A stretch of DNA of 64,000 bases from Lolium rigidum (GCF_022539505.1 NC_061510.1:277966330-278030329); one strand, 5' to 3'. Positions 52,800 to 64,000 are shown, numbered from the stretch's first letter. Translations and numbers: made by a program. The notes: generated by a model not told the origin, from the sequence alone.

Positions 52800-54183
52800 G
52801 TATTAATTCCGGTTTTATATCAATCCCAACAAAGAACCAAAATATAAGTGTTTTATAGGTGTTTCTGTCGAATCCAAGGTGTCACAAGTCTTGAGTGAAT
52901 TGATTGTAAGCAATGAAAGGGGGAAAATATGAATAATAAGTGTGGTTCAATACGATATAGTAAAATAAAGTATGAAAGTACATAACATAAACATTAAAGG
53001 ATTATGAGAGTTGTTGTGAGTTCCCATGAGATGAGAAGTTAGGCGCGGGGAGATTCAGTTTATGGTCATAGTGAATGTGGCAAATGAAATGAGTGTACTA
53101 TGCCATTATAGTATTAGAATATGAATAGGCAAGAGCAAGACTCCTCTAAGTAGATCTCATCTGACTTCATTAGTCCTACCTGTTACCACCAGCCATGGTC
53201 AGCGCAACAATAAAGATCTATATACCAGATCGATGCAATAGGCTTTATAGGTCCTTGTCATCCCCAAGTCATACTAGATCAACTTTGACGTCTACTGTGT
53301 CACTCGGAGATCGCGGACTAGTACATAAGATCATGTCTTTGGAGTTCACAAGATCATGTTGTCCAGGCATTTAATTTAGACAATAAGCATTATAGATAAC
53401 ACAAATAATTAAAGCATTCATAATAATAATTATCATATCCACAAATGGATGAACATTGAAAAGCATAACACATCTCACCAATCTCCTACATCATCCACAC
53501 CTATGGGGTTACTCGCACATGAGAGGGGAAACACACAGAGAGATAATCATGATGTAAATATGGTTCCTCTCAATATTACCGGAGATCTCCACAATAAAGT
53601 TGTAGATCAAACCAAATACAAGCAAATGTATGAATAGAGTTCTCCATACCCTAATCTTACAAGTATAAATTTCTCTCTATCTCTGTTATGCAAGGGGAAA
53701 TAACAATCAACGGAGGATTAGGAGGGTGGAGATTGTAGATCAAATCACAGTGATGTTCTTCTCCTCGGATATCTTCTCCTCTCTTCTCAAGTGTGTGCGG
53801 CGGTTTTGTTTTCTGTTTTCTGTCTTCTCCTCTTTTTTTGGTCTTGCCTCCTTCACGAAAGTTGTTCCTTTTGAAGAGGCGAAGGCGGTGGCAGCTGGTA
53901 CGGACGGTTTGTGCGGGTGGGTTGCCGTCGTACCAGGGCTTGCCGAAGCCTCTAAAATGATTCTGGTTTGTCTTCGAATTAGTAAGTTTCCTAATTCCCT
54001 CCAATTAACACATAAATGAGTTCCACTCCTTTTGAAGGTGCTACGTACCTAAAAGTGACAATACAAAACAAGGTTTCTCTATTCTCGTAATATTAGCGTT
54101 AGTTGAAACCGGAAAACCATCAAAACCAAATAAGAATGAGTAGAAAACCCTTTGTAAAAAGTGAATAAAATAGGATCTATCAA
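52800..54183 (-). mobile_element. Old degenerate Gypsy-like LTR
   Basis: The sequence follows the layout of the 8625/31951 LTRs in minus orientation. It has AT-rich dispersed similarity (for example ATAAGCATTATAGATAACAC and a CTACATCATCC region) and a GC-rich block near 53850-53950 including TGTGCGGGTGGGTTGCCG. It ends near CTATCA at 54183, followed by ACTCCCCAATCTTAGATTTTACTCGTCCTCGAG. The last stretch matches the sequence just inside the 31951 element's 3' LTR. The left border is unclear. Confidence 0.5.
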
Positions 54184-54552
54184 CTCCCCAATCTTAGATT
54201 TTACTCGTCCTCGAGTGACAAAGTGATAAAGCATGATAGAGGCTAGTAAAAAAAGAACTCAAAAGCTAGAAAATTGTATCTGATCTTTATTCTTCACAAA
54301 AATTCTGCAACCTTAAACTTGATGACAAAAGTATTTGAATGGTTGCACCTATCCTATCTTCCTAGCCACATGGACTTGTTATTCAATAAATTTTAAACAC
54401 ACATCAAGTTTCAAGAGTTTAGCTAGGTTCGCAAAGCAAAATCTTTAGAGCCTCTCTCAATGAGAGTTAAAAGGTTCATATCAACATGTGTTCATCAAGT
54501 TTGGAGTGTTTAAATATTTTTCAAAAGTCATATAATATTAGAGCAGCTTATT
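54184..54552 (-). mobile_element. Internal 3' remnant of the same old Gypsy-like element
   Basis: It starts with the CTCGTCCTCGAGT motif that follows the LTR in the younger elements, then continues AT-rich until the Copia LTR remnant at 54553. No coding. Confidence 0.45.
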
Positions 54553-54985
54553 TGTAGGGATTCGTAGCATAGAAAACAAAAAAGTTCTACTGCAAGAACG
54601 AATAACAAGCCAAGATCTAATCTTATAAATGGTAGAAACGAGGTGAAGATCAACATATCCTCGAAGATCGCTAAGCGTTAACGAGATAAATCTCGTGGTG
54701 GATGTAGTCGATCACTTGCCGCTTGCAAAAGTGTGTAGACGATCTTGACGGTGCCACAATGGGGCAGCACATCCACACTCGGTCACACGTACGGTGTTGA
54801 TGACGACGTCCTTCTCCCCGTTCCAACGGGCATCAGATGTAGTAGATCCTCCTCGGAATCTCGCCAGCACGACGGAGTGGTGACGGTGGTGGTGGAGATC
54901 TCTGGCAGCGCTTTGCCGTAAGCACCGCGGGAGAGGATGAAGGAGGGGAGTGGCTAGGGTTTGGGAGCCAGGGACAGACCACCAT
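54553..54985 (-). mobile_element. Degenerate BARE/Angela-type LTR fragment
   Basis: It starts TGTAGGGATTCGTAGCATAG and runs collinear with the start of 62224-63623 and 25355-27138 (CACTTGCCGCTTGCAAAAG, CACTCGGTCACACGT, GGCTAGGGTTTGGGAG). It is more diverged than the other copies and stops after about 430 bp. 54986-55445 holds nothing I can name. Confidence 0.75.
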
Positions 54986-55449
54986 TTAAGCAGGAGAAGA
55001 AGTGAAGAAGAATAACCCCCGTTTGATTCCTGTTTGTTGAACTACCCTATGACCCCTCTTTGTTGAACTCCGTTGTGATGATAAACTGCCAGTCGTAGGT
55101 AGAAAATATCGTTATTATCTACCATTCATAGTAGATAGGGATATGTTCATGAACTGTTAGCTTCGTAAGTGTGCAATTGCTGAACTGGTGAATTGTGATT
55201 TCTGTGTGATGGAGGTGATCGTATGGTAAGATGGTACCAAAAAGGTGTTGTTTCGTCTCTATCGATATTTAGGGTTGGTTGCAAACAAACAAATAAAAGG
55301 ATCTTTTTTGGTTCAAACCATGCAGCCCGAGCAAGGCTAATTCTGATGTATAGCTCATTCCGGTAGCGCAAGTGTACTCACATCATTGCGCTAGTGATCC
55401 CCAAAATCTACCAGATACCAAGAACGCCCTGAAGATGCATTGTTCAACA

Positions 55450-55625
55450 CGAGTAGGTTATTAAATGTAAGAGCATGTCCAGTCATGTCCCCCAAACCGT
55501 CCCCAAACAGCGCCGGATTGAGCGTTTGGGGGACGTGTTTCGTTCGTGTCGCGTTTGGGGGACGTCATTCCCCAGCCGCGTCCCCCAAACGCCGCCCCCA
55601 AACATTAAAATACTCTTTTTTTATG
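55450..55625. mobile_element. GC-rich DNA-transposon-like terminus
   Basis: It begins GAGCATGTCCAGTCATGTCCCCCAAA and is built from GTTTGGGGGAC and TCCCCCAAAC boxes in both orientations. From memory this is the end of a Triticeae Harbinger/MITE-like repeat. It faces the B3-like fragment, which could be its cargo. Confidence 0.45.
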
Positions 55626-55967
55626 TTTTTGCATTTTTATTTCAATAAAGAGAAGAAATATTCCACAAACTAATACATAATTTGGAATGTGGTTTACATG
55701 AAGATATAGTTGGGAACACGGTTTCCACAAACTAACATAGTTTGAACCATGGTTGACAGAAATATAAAAAGATTGCAAAAAAACTAAACTTAACTAGGCC
55801 GGGCATCGAAGGTTTCGTATGTTCGCTGCCAAGAAAGAACACTCGAGGGCACACCCAGTCACCCAAACTGGAAAATCCAGCTGGTGAGGGTGCCCATGTT
55901 GGTTCTTCCGAGGAAGAACATCGAGAAACCTTCGTGCATTTTTTCCGCTGCGAAGAAACAACACTCT

Positions 55968-56388
55968 TCAGTCGTCGTCCTCCTCGGTGCTGTCGCCGTG
56001 GTAGTTCCGGCGGCAATGCGTCTTGTCGAACACCTTGCCGCTCATGTCCCTGTCGCCGAAGTAGGAGAACACGAGCATGAAGCCGGCTTCGAGGCGGTGG
56101 TAGCGCGCGAACTTCTCCCAGCCGATATGGAGGTACGTACATCTTGCCGCGCGCGTCGTAGATCACGTCGACGATCCACCGGCAGTAGTGGCAGCCATCC
56201 TCCCGCAAATGCAGCGAGCCCGGGCGCTTGTCGTCGGTGACGAAGTCGGCGAAGTCGTCCGACAGCCTCTGGATGTCGTGTCGGTCGCCCTTGAGGATGA
56301 CGATGAGGACGACGATGAGGACGACGATGAGGACGACGACGGCACGGGCCCCTCATCATCATGCCGTTCCGACGATGAGGACGATGAC
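55968..56388 (-). pseudogene. B3-like DNA-binding domain gene fragment
   Basis: On the minus strand an acidic D/E run is followed by DIQRLSDDFADFVTDD, then SLHLREDGCHYCRWIVDVIYD. After a frame change come LHIGWEKFARYHRLEAGFML and KVFDKTHCRRNYHGD, and a second acidic tail ends at the stop 55968-55970. The GWxxFxxxxxLxxGxxLxF pattern is that of a plant B3 domain. The frame is broken at about 56130 by a four-base duplication of GTAC. The 5' end is cut off by the LTR at 56389. No Met start remains. It could be a captured or dying transcription-factor-like gene; the subfamily is unknown. Confidence 0.55.
56295..56342. repeat. 12-bp tandem repeat GATGAGGACGAC
   Basis: About four copies of the unit encode the acidic run at the start of the B3-like fragment (read on the minus strand). 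Confidence 0.85.
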
Positions 56389-57996
56389 TGATACGTCTCC
56401 AACGTATCGATAATTTCTTATGTTCCATGCTACTTTTATGATGATACTCACATGTTTTATACATACTTTATGTCATATTTATGCATTTTCCGGCACTAAC
56501 CTATTAACGAGATGCCGAAGAGCTAGTTATTGTTTTCTGCTGTTTTTGGTTTCAGAAATCCTAGTAAGGAAATATTCTCGGAATTGGACGAAATCAACGC
56601 CCAGGATCTTATTTTTCCACAAAGCTTCCAGAAGTCCGGAGAGGAAACGAAGTGGGGCGACGAGGCGCCCACACAACAGGGCGACGCGGCCCAGGTGCTG
56701 GCCGCGCGACCCTGGCGTGTGGGGCCCTCGTGGCGCCCCCTGACCTACCCTTCCGCCTACATAAGCCTTCGTCGAAAATAGCTCCAGTACCGAGAGCCAC
56801 GATACGGAAAACCTTCCAGAGACGCCGCCGCCGCCAATCCCATCTCGGGGGATTCAGGAGATCGCCTCCGGCACCCTGCCGGAGAGGGGAATCATCTCCC
56901 GGAGGACTCTTCACCGCCATGGTCGCCTCCGGAGTGAAGTGTGAGTAGTTCACCCCTGGACTATGGGTCCATAGCAGTAGCTAGATGGTCTTCTTCTCCT
57001 AAGTGTGCTATCATTGTTAGATCTTGTGAGCCATGATCAAGATCATCTATTTGTAATGCTACATGTTGCGTTTGTTGGGATCCGATGAATATGGAATACT
57101 ATGCTATGTTGATTATCAATCTATCTATGTGTTGTTTATGATCTTGCAAGCTCTCCGTTATTAGTAGAGGCTCTGGCCAAGTTGATAATTGTAACTCCAA
57201 GAGGGAGTATTTATGCTCGATAGTGGGTTCATGTCTCCATTAAATCTGGGGGAGTGACAGCAACCCCTAAGGTTGTGGATGTGCTTTGTTGCCACTAGGG
57301 ATAAAACATCAATGCTATGTCTAAGGATGTATTTGTTGATTACATTACGCACCATACTTAATGCAATTGTCTATTGTTTGCAACTTAATACTGGAATGGG
57401 TTCGGATGATAACCTGAAGGTGGACTTTTTAGGCATAGATGCATGCTGGATAATGGTCTATGTACTTTGTCGTAATGCCCAATTAAATGAATCTCACACT
57501 ACTCATCATAACATGTATGTGCATGGTCATGCCCTCTTTATTTGTCAATTGCCCAACTGTAATTTGTTCACCCAACATGCTATTTATCTTATGGCAGAGA
57601 CACCACTAGTGAACTGTGGACCCCGGTCCATTCTTTTACATCGAATACAATCTACTGCAATACTCGTTCTATTGTTCTCTGCAAACATCATCATCCACAC
57701 TATACATCTAATCCTTTGTTACAGCAAGCCGGTGAGATTGACAACCTCACTGTCACGTTGGGGCAAAGTAATTTGGTTGTGTTGTGCAGATTCCACGTTG
57801 GCGCCGGAATCCCTGGTGTTGTGCCGCACTACACTCCGCCGCCATCAACCTTCGACGTGCTTCTTGGCTCCTACTGGTTCGATAAACCTTGGTTTCTTAC
57901 TGAGGGAAACTTACTGCTGTACGCATCACACCTTCCTCTTGGGGTTCCCAACGGACGCGTGTTGGACGGAAAGATATACGTCAACTACACGCAGCA
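56389..57996 (+). repeat. 5' LTR of the Gypsy gag-protease element
   Basis: It starts TGATACGTCTCCAACGTATC and ends ACTACACGCAGCA, close to the primer site. It is similar to, but clearly diverged from, the LTRs of the 8625 element. Confidence 0.85.
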
Positions 57997-58007
57997 AGTA
58001 GATTTTC

Positions 58008-58024
58008 TGGCGCCGTTGCCGGGG
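58008..58024 (+). other. Primer-binding site of the Gypsy gag-protease element
   Basis: It reads TGGCGCCGTTGCCGGGG, eleven bases after the LTR. Confidence 0.88.
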
Positions 58025-58248
58025 AGATCAAGACACGCTGCAAGGGGAGTCTCCACCTCCAATCTCTTTACTTTGTTTTTGTCTTGCTTTACTTTTATTT
58101 ACTTCTTTGTTTGCTGCACTAAAACAAAACACAAAAAAATTAGTTGCTAGTTTTACTTTATTTACTGTCTTGTTCTCCATATTAAAAACACAAAAAATTA
58201 GTTACTTGCATTTACTTTATCTAGTTTGCTTTATTTACTATTGCTAAA

Positions 58249-60378
58249 ATGGGTACTCCTGAAAATACTAAGTTGTGTGACTTCACAAACACAAATAATA
58301 ATGATTTCTTATGCACACCTATTGCTCCACCCTCTACTACAGCAGAATTCTTTGAAATTAAACCTGCTTTACTGAATCTTGTTATGAGAGAGCAATTTTC
58401 TGGTGTTAGTTCTGATGATGCTGTTGCCCATCTTAATAATTTTGTTGAACTATGTGAAATGCAAAAGTATAAGGATGTAGATGGTGACATTATAAAATTA
58501 AAATTATTTCCTTTCTCATTAAGAGGAAGAGCTAAAGATTGATTGCTATCTCTGCCTAAGAATAGTATTGATTCATGGACTAAATGTAAGGATGCTTTTA
58601 TTGGTAGATATTATCTTCCTGCTAAAATTATATCTTTGAGAAGTAGCATAATGAATTTTAAACAATTGGATACTGAGCATGTTGCCCAAGCTTGGGAAAG
58701 AATGAAATCTTTGGTTAAAAATTGCCCAACCCATGGACTGACTACTTGGATGATCATCCAAACCTTTTATGCAGGACTGAATTTTTCTTCACGGAACCTA
58801 TTGGATTCAGCTGCTGGAGGTACCTTTATGTCCATCACTCTAGGCGCCGCAACAAAGCTTCTTGATAATATGATGATTAATTACTCTGAATGGCACACGG
58901 AAAGAGCTCCACAAGGTAAGAAGGTAAATTCTGTTGAAGAAACCTCCTCCTTGAGTGATAAGATTGATGCTATTATGTCTATGCTTGTGAATGGTAGGAC
59001 TAATGTTGATCCTAATAATGTTCCGTTAGCTTCAGTGGTTGCTCAAGAAGAACATGTTGATGTGAACTTCATTAAAAATAACAATTACAATAACTCTAGG
59101 CCATATCCTGCTAATGGTAACTCTTATAGTAGATATGTTTCACCTAATGAGGAAAAGATGTTAGAAATTGAAAGATCTACTAAGAGCTTTATGCAATCCC
59201 AATATGAGCAAAATAAATTGTTTACTAAAACTATGAATGAACAATCTACCTTGTTGAAAAATATAGGAAATCAACTTGAAAATCTGAATATGGAGATCTC
59301 TGGGTTGCAAACTAAACTTGCAAATGCTGAAAACCGAATCTCATACATGTCTGCGTCACAATCTTCCTTAATTAATAAAATGGCTGCTAAACCTGAGGAT
59401 ATTGATAATAAAATTGTTACTACAGCAAACGCCATCCAAGTTAGAATTAATGAGAATATAAGATTGATGGCCGAATTGCGTGCTAGGTGGGAAAAAGAAG
59501 AAAATGCTAAAGAAGATAATATAGCTAAAGTTTGGACTATTACCACCACTAGTAATGCTAATGCTCCACATGTTGCTGCACCTCCTACTATTAATGGTAA
59601 AATAATTGGTGTTGGCAATGTTTCTACTTCTAATGCAAAGCCTGCAAAACTGCCGGAAACTGCTAAAACTGCCTGTGATAAAACTGCTGAATTTTTTTCC
59701 AACATTGGGGACAATGATCCCATTGCTTTAGATCATAATGGTTTAGATTTTGATGATTGCCACATCTCTGAAGTTATAAAGTTCTTACAAAAACTTGCTA
59801 AAAGTCCTAATGCTAGTGCTATCAATTTGGCCTTTACAAAACTTATTACAAATGCTCTCATAAAAGCTAGAGAAGAGAAATTAAATCGTGAAGCTTCTAC
59901 TCCTAGGAAGTTAGAGGATGGTTGGGAGCCCATCATTAAGATGAAGGTCAATGACTTTGATTGTAATGCTTTATGTGATCTTGGTGCAAGTATTTCCGTT
60001 ATGCCTAGAAAAATCTATAATATGTTTGACTTGCCACCATTGAAAAATTGTTATTTGGATGTTAATCTTGCTGATAACTCTACAAAGAAACCTTTGGGGA
60101 GAGTTGATAACGTTCGCATTACGGTTAACAATAACCTTGTCCCCGTTGATTTTGTTGTCTTGGATATTGAATGAAATGCATCTTGTCCCATTATATTGGG
60201 AAGACCTTTTCTTAGAACTGTTGGTGCTATTATTGATATAAAGGAAGATAATATTAAATATCAATTTCCTCTCAAGAAAGGTATGGAACACTTCCCTAGA
60301 AAGAGAATGAAGTTACCTTTTGATTCTATCATTAGAACAAATTATGATGTTGATGCTTCGTCTCTTGATGTTACTTGA
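58249..60378 (+). pseudogene. Gypsy gag-protease polyprotein with two nonsense codons
   Basis: The frame starts at ATG 58249 (MGTPENTKLCDF) and is open to 60378 except for TGA at 58540-58542 and TGA at 60172-60174. The gag part has the retrotransposon-gag pattern (LFPFSLRGRAKD, SIDSWTKCKDAFIGRYY, FYAGLNFSSRNLLDSAAGG). A coiled-coil stretch follows (about 59160-59350), then a linker rich in Asn and Ala. The retropepsin carries DLGASISVMP as its active-site motif and ILGRPFL as the second conserved block, the Athila-type signature. The first stop sits where a Trp is usual, the second where a Cys is usual; neither is at CAG/CTG. The polyprotein would form particles and mature them, but no polymerase follows. 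Confidence 0.85.
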
Positions 60379-61075
60379 TACACACTTTCTGCGCCTAGCT
60401 GAAAGGCGTTAAGAAAAGCGCTTATGGGAGACAACCCATGATTTTACTACAGCACTTTTGTTTTATATTTGAGTCTTGGAAGTTGTTACTACTGTAGCAA
60501 CCTCTCCTTATCTTAATTTTGTTTCATTGTTGTGCCAAGTAAAGTCTTTGATAGTAAGGTTCATACTAGATTTGGATTGCTGCGCAGAAACAGATTTCTT
60601 GCTGTCACGAATTTGAGCAATAGTTTTTGTAGGTAACTCAGAAAAGTCTGCCAATTTACGTGATTGATCCTCAGATATGTACGCAACTTTCATTCAATTT
60701 TAGCATTTTCATCTAAGCAAGTCTGGTGCACCTATAAAATTCGTCTTTACGGACTGTTCTGTTTTGACAGATTCTGCCTTTTATTTCGCATTGCCTGTTT
60801 TGCTATGCTTGATGGATTTTTCTATTCCATTAACTTTCAGTAGCTTTGTGCAATGCCCAGAAGTGTTAAGAATGATTATGTCACCTCTGAACATATGAAT
60901 TTTTATTATGCACTAACCCTCTAATGAGTTGTTTTGAGTTTGGTGTGGAGGAAGTTTTCAAGGATCAAGAGAGGAGGATGATACAATATGATCAAGGAGA
61001 GTGAAAGCTCTAAGCTTGGGGATGCCCCGGTGGTTCATCCCTGCATATTTCAAGAAGACTCAAGCGTCTAAGCTT

Positions 61076-61096
61076 GGGGATGCCCAAGGCATCCCC
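61076..61096 (+). other. Conserved stem-loop in 3' non-coding region
   Basis: GGGGATGCC pairs perfectly with GGCATCCCC around CAA. The same hairpin is in the two other Gypsy-like elements. Confidence 0.6.
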
Positions 61097-61995
61097 TTCT
61101 TCGTCGACAACATTATCAGGTTCCTCTAGTGAAACTATATTTTTATTCCATCACATATTATGTGCTTTACTTGGAGCGTCTGTATGTTTTTATTTTTGTT
61201 TTGTTTGAATAAAGTTGGATCCTAGCATTCATTGTGTGGGAGAGAGACACGCTCCGCTGTTGCATATGGACAAATATGTCCTTAGGCTTTACTCATAATA
61301 TTCATGGCGAAGGTTGAACTGCTTCGTTAAATTGTTATATGGTTGGAAACGGGAAATGCTACATGTGGTAATTGGTATAATATCTTGAATAATGTGATAC
61401 TTGGCAATTGTTGTGCTCATGTTTAAGCTCTTGCATCATATACTTTGCACCTATTAATGAAGAAATACATAGAGCTTGCTAAAATTTGGTTTGCATGATT
61501 GGTCTCTCTAAGGTCTAGATATTTTCTAGTAAGGGTCGAACAACAAGGAAGACGGTGTAGAGTCTTATAATGCTTACAATATGTCTTTTATGTGAGTTTT
61601 GCTGTACCGGTTTATACTTGTGTTTGTTTCAAATAACCTTGCTAGCCTAAGCCTTGTATTGAGAGGGAATACTTCTCATGCATCCAAAGTCCTTGAGCCA
61701 AACACTATGCCACTTGTGTCCACCATACCTACCTACTACATGGTATTTCTCCGCCATTCCAAAGTAAATTGCTTGAGTGCTATCTTTAAACACTTCAAAA
61801 GTTATTACCTCTTATTTGTGTCAATGTTTTATAGCTCATGAGGAAGTATGTGGTGTTTATCTTTCAATCTTGTTGGGAAACTTTCACCAATGGACTAGTG
61901 GCTTCATCCGCTTATCCAATAATTTTGCAAAAAGAGCTGGCAATGGGATTCCCAGTCCCAAATTTATTAACCTTCATAATTTTACAAAAATAGAC

Positions 61996-62203
61996 ACTCC
62001 TCCATGGTATGTGATTGTTGGACGGCACCCGAGGATTCGGTTAGCCATGGCTTTAGAAAGCAAAGGTGGGGAGGAGTGTCATCTAAATAAAACTAAAATA
62101 AAAAGGCACTCCTTCATGGTATGAGATTGTTGGCAGGCACCCGAGGATTCGGTTAGCCATGGTTTGTGAAAGCAAAGGTTGGAAGGAGTGCCACCCAAAA
62201 ATA
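61996..62203. repeat. Two-copy tandem repeat, about 110 bp
   Basis: Each copy runs from ACTCCT(C/T)CATGGTATG through CACCCGAGGATTCGGTTAGC to GGAGTG. Copies start near 61996 and 62107 and differ by several bases. Their ends (ACTCC and GGAGT) are complementary. Confidence 0.8.
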
Positions 62204-62223
62204 AAAATGTTTCATGGGAGCCG

Positions 62224-63623
62224 TGTAGGGATTCGTTGCATAGAAAACGAAAAAATTCCTACCGCGAGAACGCAATCCAAGCCAAGATGCAATCTAGAAG
62301 ACGGGAGCAACGAGGAGATGATCGAGACTCACCCTTGAAGATTTCCAAAGCCTACAAGATGAGGCTCTTGTTGCTGCGGTAGACGATCACTTGCCGCTTG
62401 CAAAAGCGCATAGAAGATCTTGATCACGGTGCCACGATCGGGCAGCACCTCCGTACTCGGTCACACGTTCGGTGTTGATGAAGACGACGTCCTTCTCCCC
62501 GTTCCAGCAGGCAGCGGAAGTAGTAGCTCCTCCTTGAATCCGGCAGCACGACGGCGTGGTGGCGGTGGTGGTGGAGAACTCCGGCGGAGCTTCGCTAAGC
62601 GTGCGGGAGAGGTGGAGGAGAGAGGGGGCGGCTAGGGTTTGGGAGAGGGGGCGCCGGCCACTAAGGGGTGCAGCCACCTTGTGGTCTTTGGGGTGGCCGG
62701 CCCCCTCCCTTATGCCCCTCATTATATAGGTGGATCCCCAAGTGTTGGACTACAAGTCTTCGAGTAAGACCCCAACACAAGAACCTTCCATGTAGTAGGG
62801 AAACCTACCCAAGGTGGGACTCCCACTTGAGGTGGGATTCCCCCCTTCCATGTGGGGGGTGGCCGGCCCCCTTAGGTGGAGTCCACCATGGACTCCCCCA
62901 CTAGGGTTGGCCGGCCATGGGGAGGTGGAGTCCCTCCGGGACTCCTCCTTCCTTAGTGATTCTTTCCGGATTTTTCTAGAACCTTCTAGAACCTTCCGTA
63001 AAATCACCGGATCATTTTCAAACTTATAAAATGACTTCCTATATATGAATCTTATTCTCCGGACCATTTCGGAACTCCTCGTGATGTCCGGGATCCCATC
63101 CGAGACTTCGAACAATACTTCGAACTCCATTCCATATTCAAGTTCTACCATTTCAACATCAAACCTTAAGTGTGTCACCCTACGGTTCGCGAACTATGTG
63201 GACATGGTTGAGTACTCTCTCCGACCAATAACCAATAGCGGGATCCGGAGATCCATAATGGCTCCCACATATTCAACGATGACTTCGGTGATCGAATGAA
63301 CCATTCACATACGATACCAATTCCCTTTGTCACGCGATATTTTACTTGTCCGAGGTTTGATCATCGGTATCACTCTATACCTTGTTCAACCTCGTCTCCT
63401 GACAAGTACTTCTTTACTCGTACCGTGGTATGTGGTCTCTTATGAACTTATTCATATGCTTGCAAGACATTAGACGACATTCCACCGAGAGGGCCCAGAG
63501 TATATATATCCGTCATCAGGATGGACAAATCCCACTGTTGATCCATATGTCTCAACTCATACTTTCCGGATACTTAATCCCACCTTTATAACCACCCATT
63601 TACGCAACGGCGTTTGATGTAAT
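62224..63623 (-). mobile_element. BARE/Angela-type LTR, interrupted
   Basis: It starts TGTAGGGATTCGTTGCATAG and follows the 25355-27138 LTR collinearly to the sentence-like landmark ACGCAACGGCGTTTGATGTAAT, where another LTR begins. It is moderately diverged from the full-length Copia LTRs, so it belongs to a different insertion. The remainder lies beyond the window. Confidence 0.85.
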
Positions 63624-63837
63624 TGTTATCACCAGGATTTGACCGAGTCAGAGGTGGGCCGCGATCAAGATGGGCGTGAAGAAATATATATAGAAGAAAT
63701 ACGTGAATCGGCCTTTTATACCAAGTTGGGCTTGTTTGCCCATGTATCTGTAACATATTAGATCGCATCTTAGTTTAGAAGTTAGAATCTTACCCGTGCA
63801 CGGTTTGGTGCACGCCCACATTAGAAAGTCCCCTGGA

Positions 63838-63846
63838 CTATAAATA
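63838..63846 (+). promoter_or_regulatory. TATA box of the terminal LTR
   Basis: CTATAAATA lies about 215 bp from the LTR start, followed by AACAACAACCAACG typical of transcription starts and leaders in grass LTRs. Confidence 0.5.
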
Positions 63847-63952
63847 TGTATCTAGGGTTTATAGAATAAACAACAACCAACGTTCAACCACAAACAAATC
63901 TCGGCGCATCGCCAACTCCTTCGTCTCGAGGGTTTCTACCGGTAAGCACCAT

Positions 63953-63985
63953 GCTGCCTAGATCGCATCTTGCGATCTAGGCAGC
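63953..63985. other. Perfect 15-bp hairpin in the LTR leader
   Basis: GCTGCCTAGATCGCA pairs perfectly with TGCGATCTAGGCAGC around TCT, about 105 bp after the TATA box, so it would be near the 5' end of the transcript. Confidence 0.8.
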
Positions 63986-64000
63986 ACAAGCCTGCCTACG

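Larger units (their letters stand above)
56389..62223 (+). mobile_element. Gypsy (Athila-like) retrotransposon with gag-protease only, right end missing
   Basis: The 5' LTR (56389-57996) is followed by a primer site, a gag-protease frame (58249-60378) and 1.8 kb of non-coding sequence. The 3' LTR is not reached, because a Copia LTR interrupts at 62224. Reverse transcriptase and integrase are absent, and the downstream non-coding part is collinear with those of the 8625 and 31951 elements, so this looks like the more complete relative of both deletion forms. The insertion truncated the B3-like fragment on its left. Confidence 0.9.
60379..62223 (+). other. Long 3' non-coding region of the Gypsy element
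   Basis: Nothing codes here. Blocks such as GTACGCAACTTTCATTCAAT, CTGTTCTGTTTTGACAGATTC and AAGCTTGGGGATGCC occur in the same order in the 8625 and 31951 elements (reversed), showing strong conservation for non-coding DNA. Confidence 0.75.
63624..64000 (+). mobile_element. LTR beginning TGTTATCACC, truncated by the window end
   Basis: It begins TGTTATCACCAGGATTTGACC directly after GTAAT of the Copia LTR. It carries a TATA box (CTATAAATA at 63838-63846) and a leader-like stretch after it (AATAAACAACAACCAACG), as in an LTR promoter. The family is not recognised. Confidence 0.6.

Noticed and set aside
53657..54019. Opposed frames near 53.7-54.0 kb
   Set aside because: They fall in the GC-rich block of an old LTR that also gives spurious frames in the younger LTRs.

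Overview
The window looks like a transposon-dense intergenic stretch of a large grass genome, most likely Triticeae (wheat, barley, rye or a relative). The reasons are the canonical CACTA ends (CACTACAAGAAA and CACTAGTAGG), a BARE/Angela-type Copia LTR starting TGTTGGAGATATGCCC, Athila-like Gypsy LTRs starting TGATACGTCTC, and a Stowaway MITE with CTCCGTCC-type ends. Only two ordinary host genes are supported, both on the minus strand and close together: a single-exon DUF538 protein gene (45389-45799) and a ten-exon plastid ketol-acid reductoisomerase gene (46538-51379, 579 codons, every splice junction readable). KARI performs the second step of branched-chain amino-acid synthesis. Nothing links the two genes functionally beyond adjacency.

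Layout. 1-8574 is a large non-coding LTR-retrotransposon sequence split by a complete CACTA element (1211-5334, TTA/TTA target duplication) that carries a broken calmodulin-like gene fragment. 8625-15349 is an LTR element in minus orientation with almost all coding sequence lost. 15350-18349 and 27139-about 27715 are two halves of one older unit: a GGGCCGGCCC-rich tandem array plus a decayed multi-exon gene with a triplicated exon. That unit is split by a full-length BARE/Angela-type Copia element (18350-27138, CGAGG/CGAGG duplication). 27728-43651 is a compact Copia-like element (LTR, 250 bp, LTR). A second CACTA (28574-41033, GGG/GGG) sits in one of its LTRs, and a Gypsy-like element (31951-39221, GATAC/GATAC) sits inside that CACTA. 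43652-44770 is the 3' part of a LINE.

44770-52700 is the gene island. KARI intron 4 contains a 1.4-kb inverted-repeat transposon. 52700-56388 holds old LTR debris, a GC-rich DNA-transposon-like end and a broken B3-like gene fragment. 56389-62223 is a plus-strand Gypsy element with LTR, primer-binding site, gag-protease frame (two nonsense codons) and a long 3' non-coding region. It is cut by a Copia LTR (62224-63623), itself cut by another LTR that runs off the window end.

The most useful observation concerns all the repeats. Differences between paired LTRs, and many apparent frameshifts and lost key residues in the retroelements, fall almost entirely at CAG/CTG trinucleotides, as small indels or scrambles. 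The two host genes show none. This looks more like sequence error at CHG-methylated sites than decay, so several elements described as broken may really be intact. No undescribed multi-gene system is evident. The best novelty candidates are a stem-loop shared by three Gypsy-like elements, a non-gag ORF in one of them, a 0.9-kb near-perfect inverted repeat inside a CACTA, and the triplicated-exon gene.
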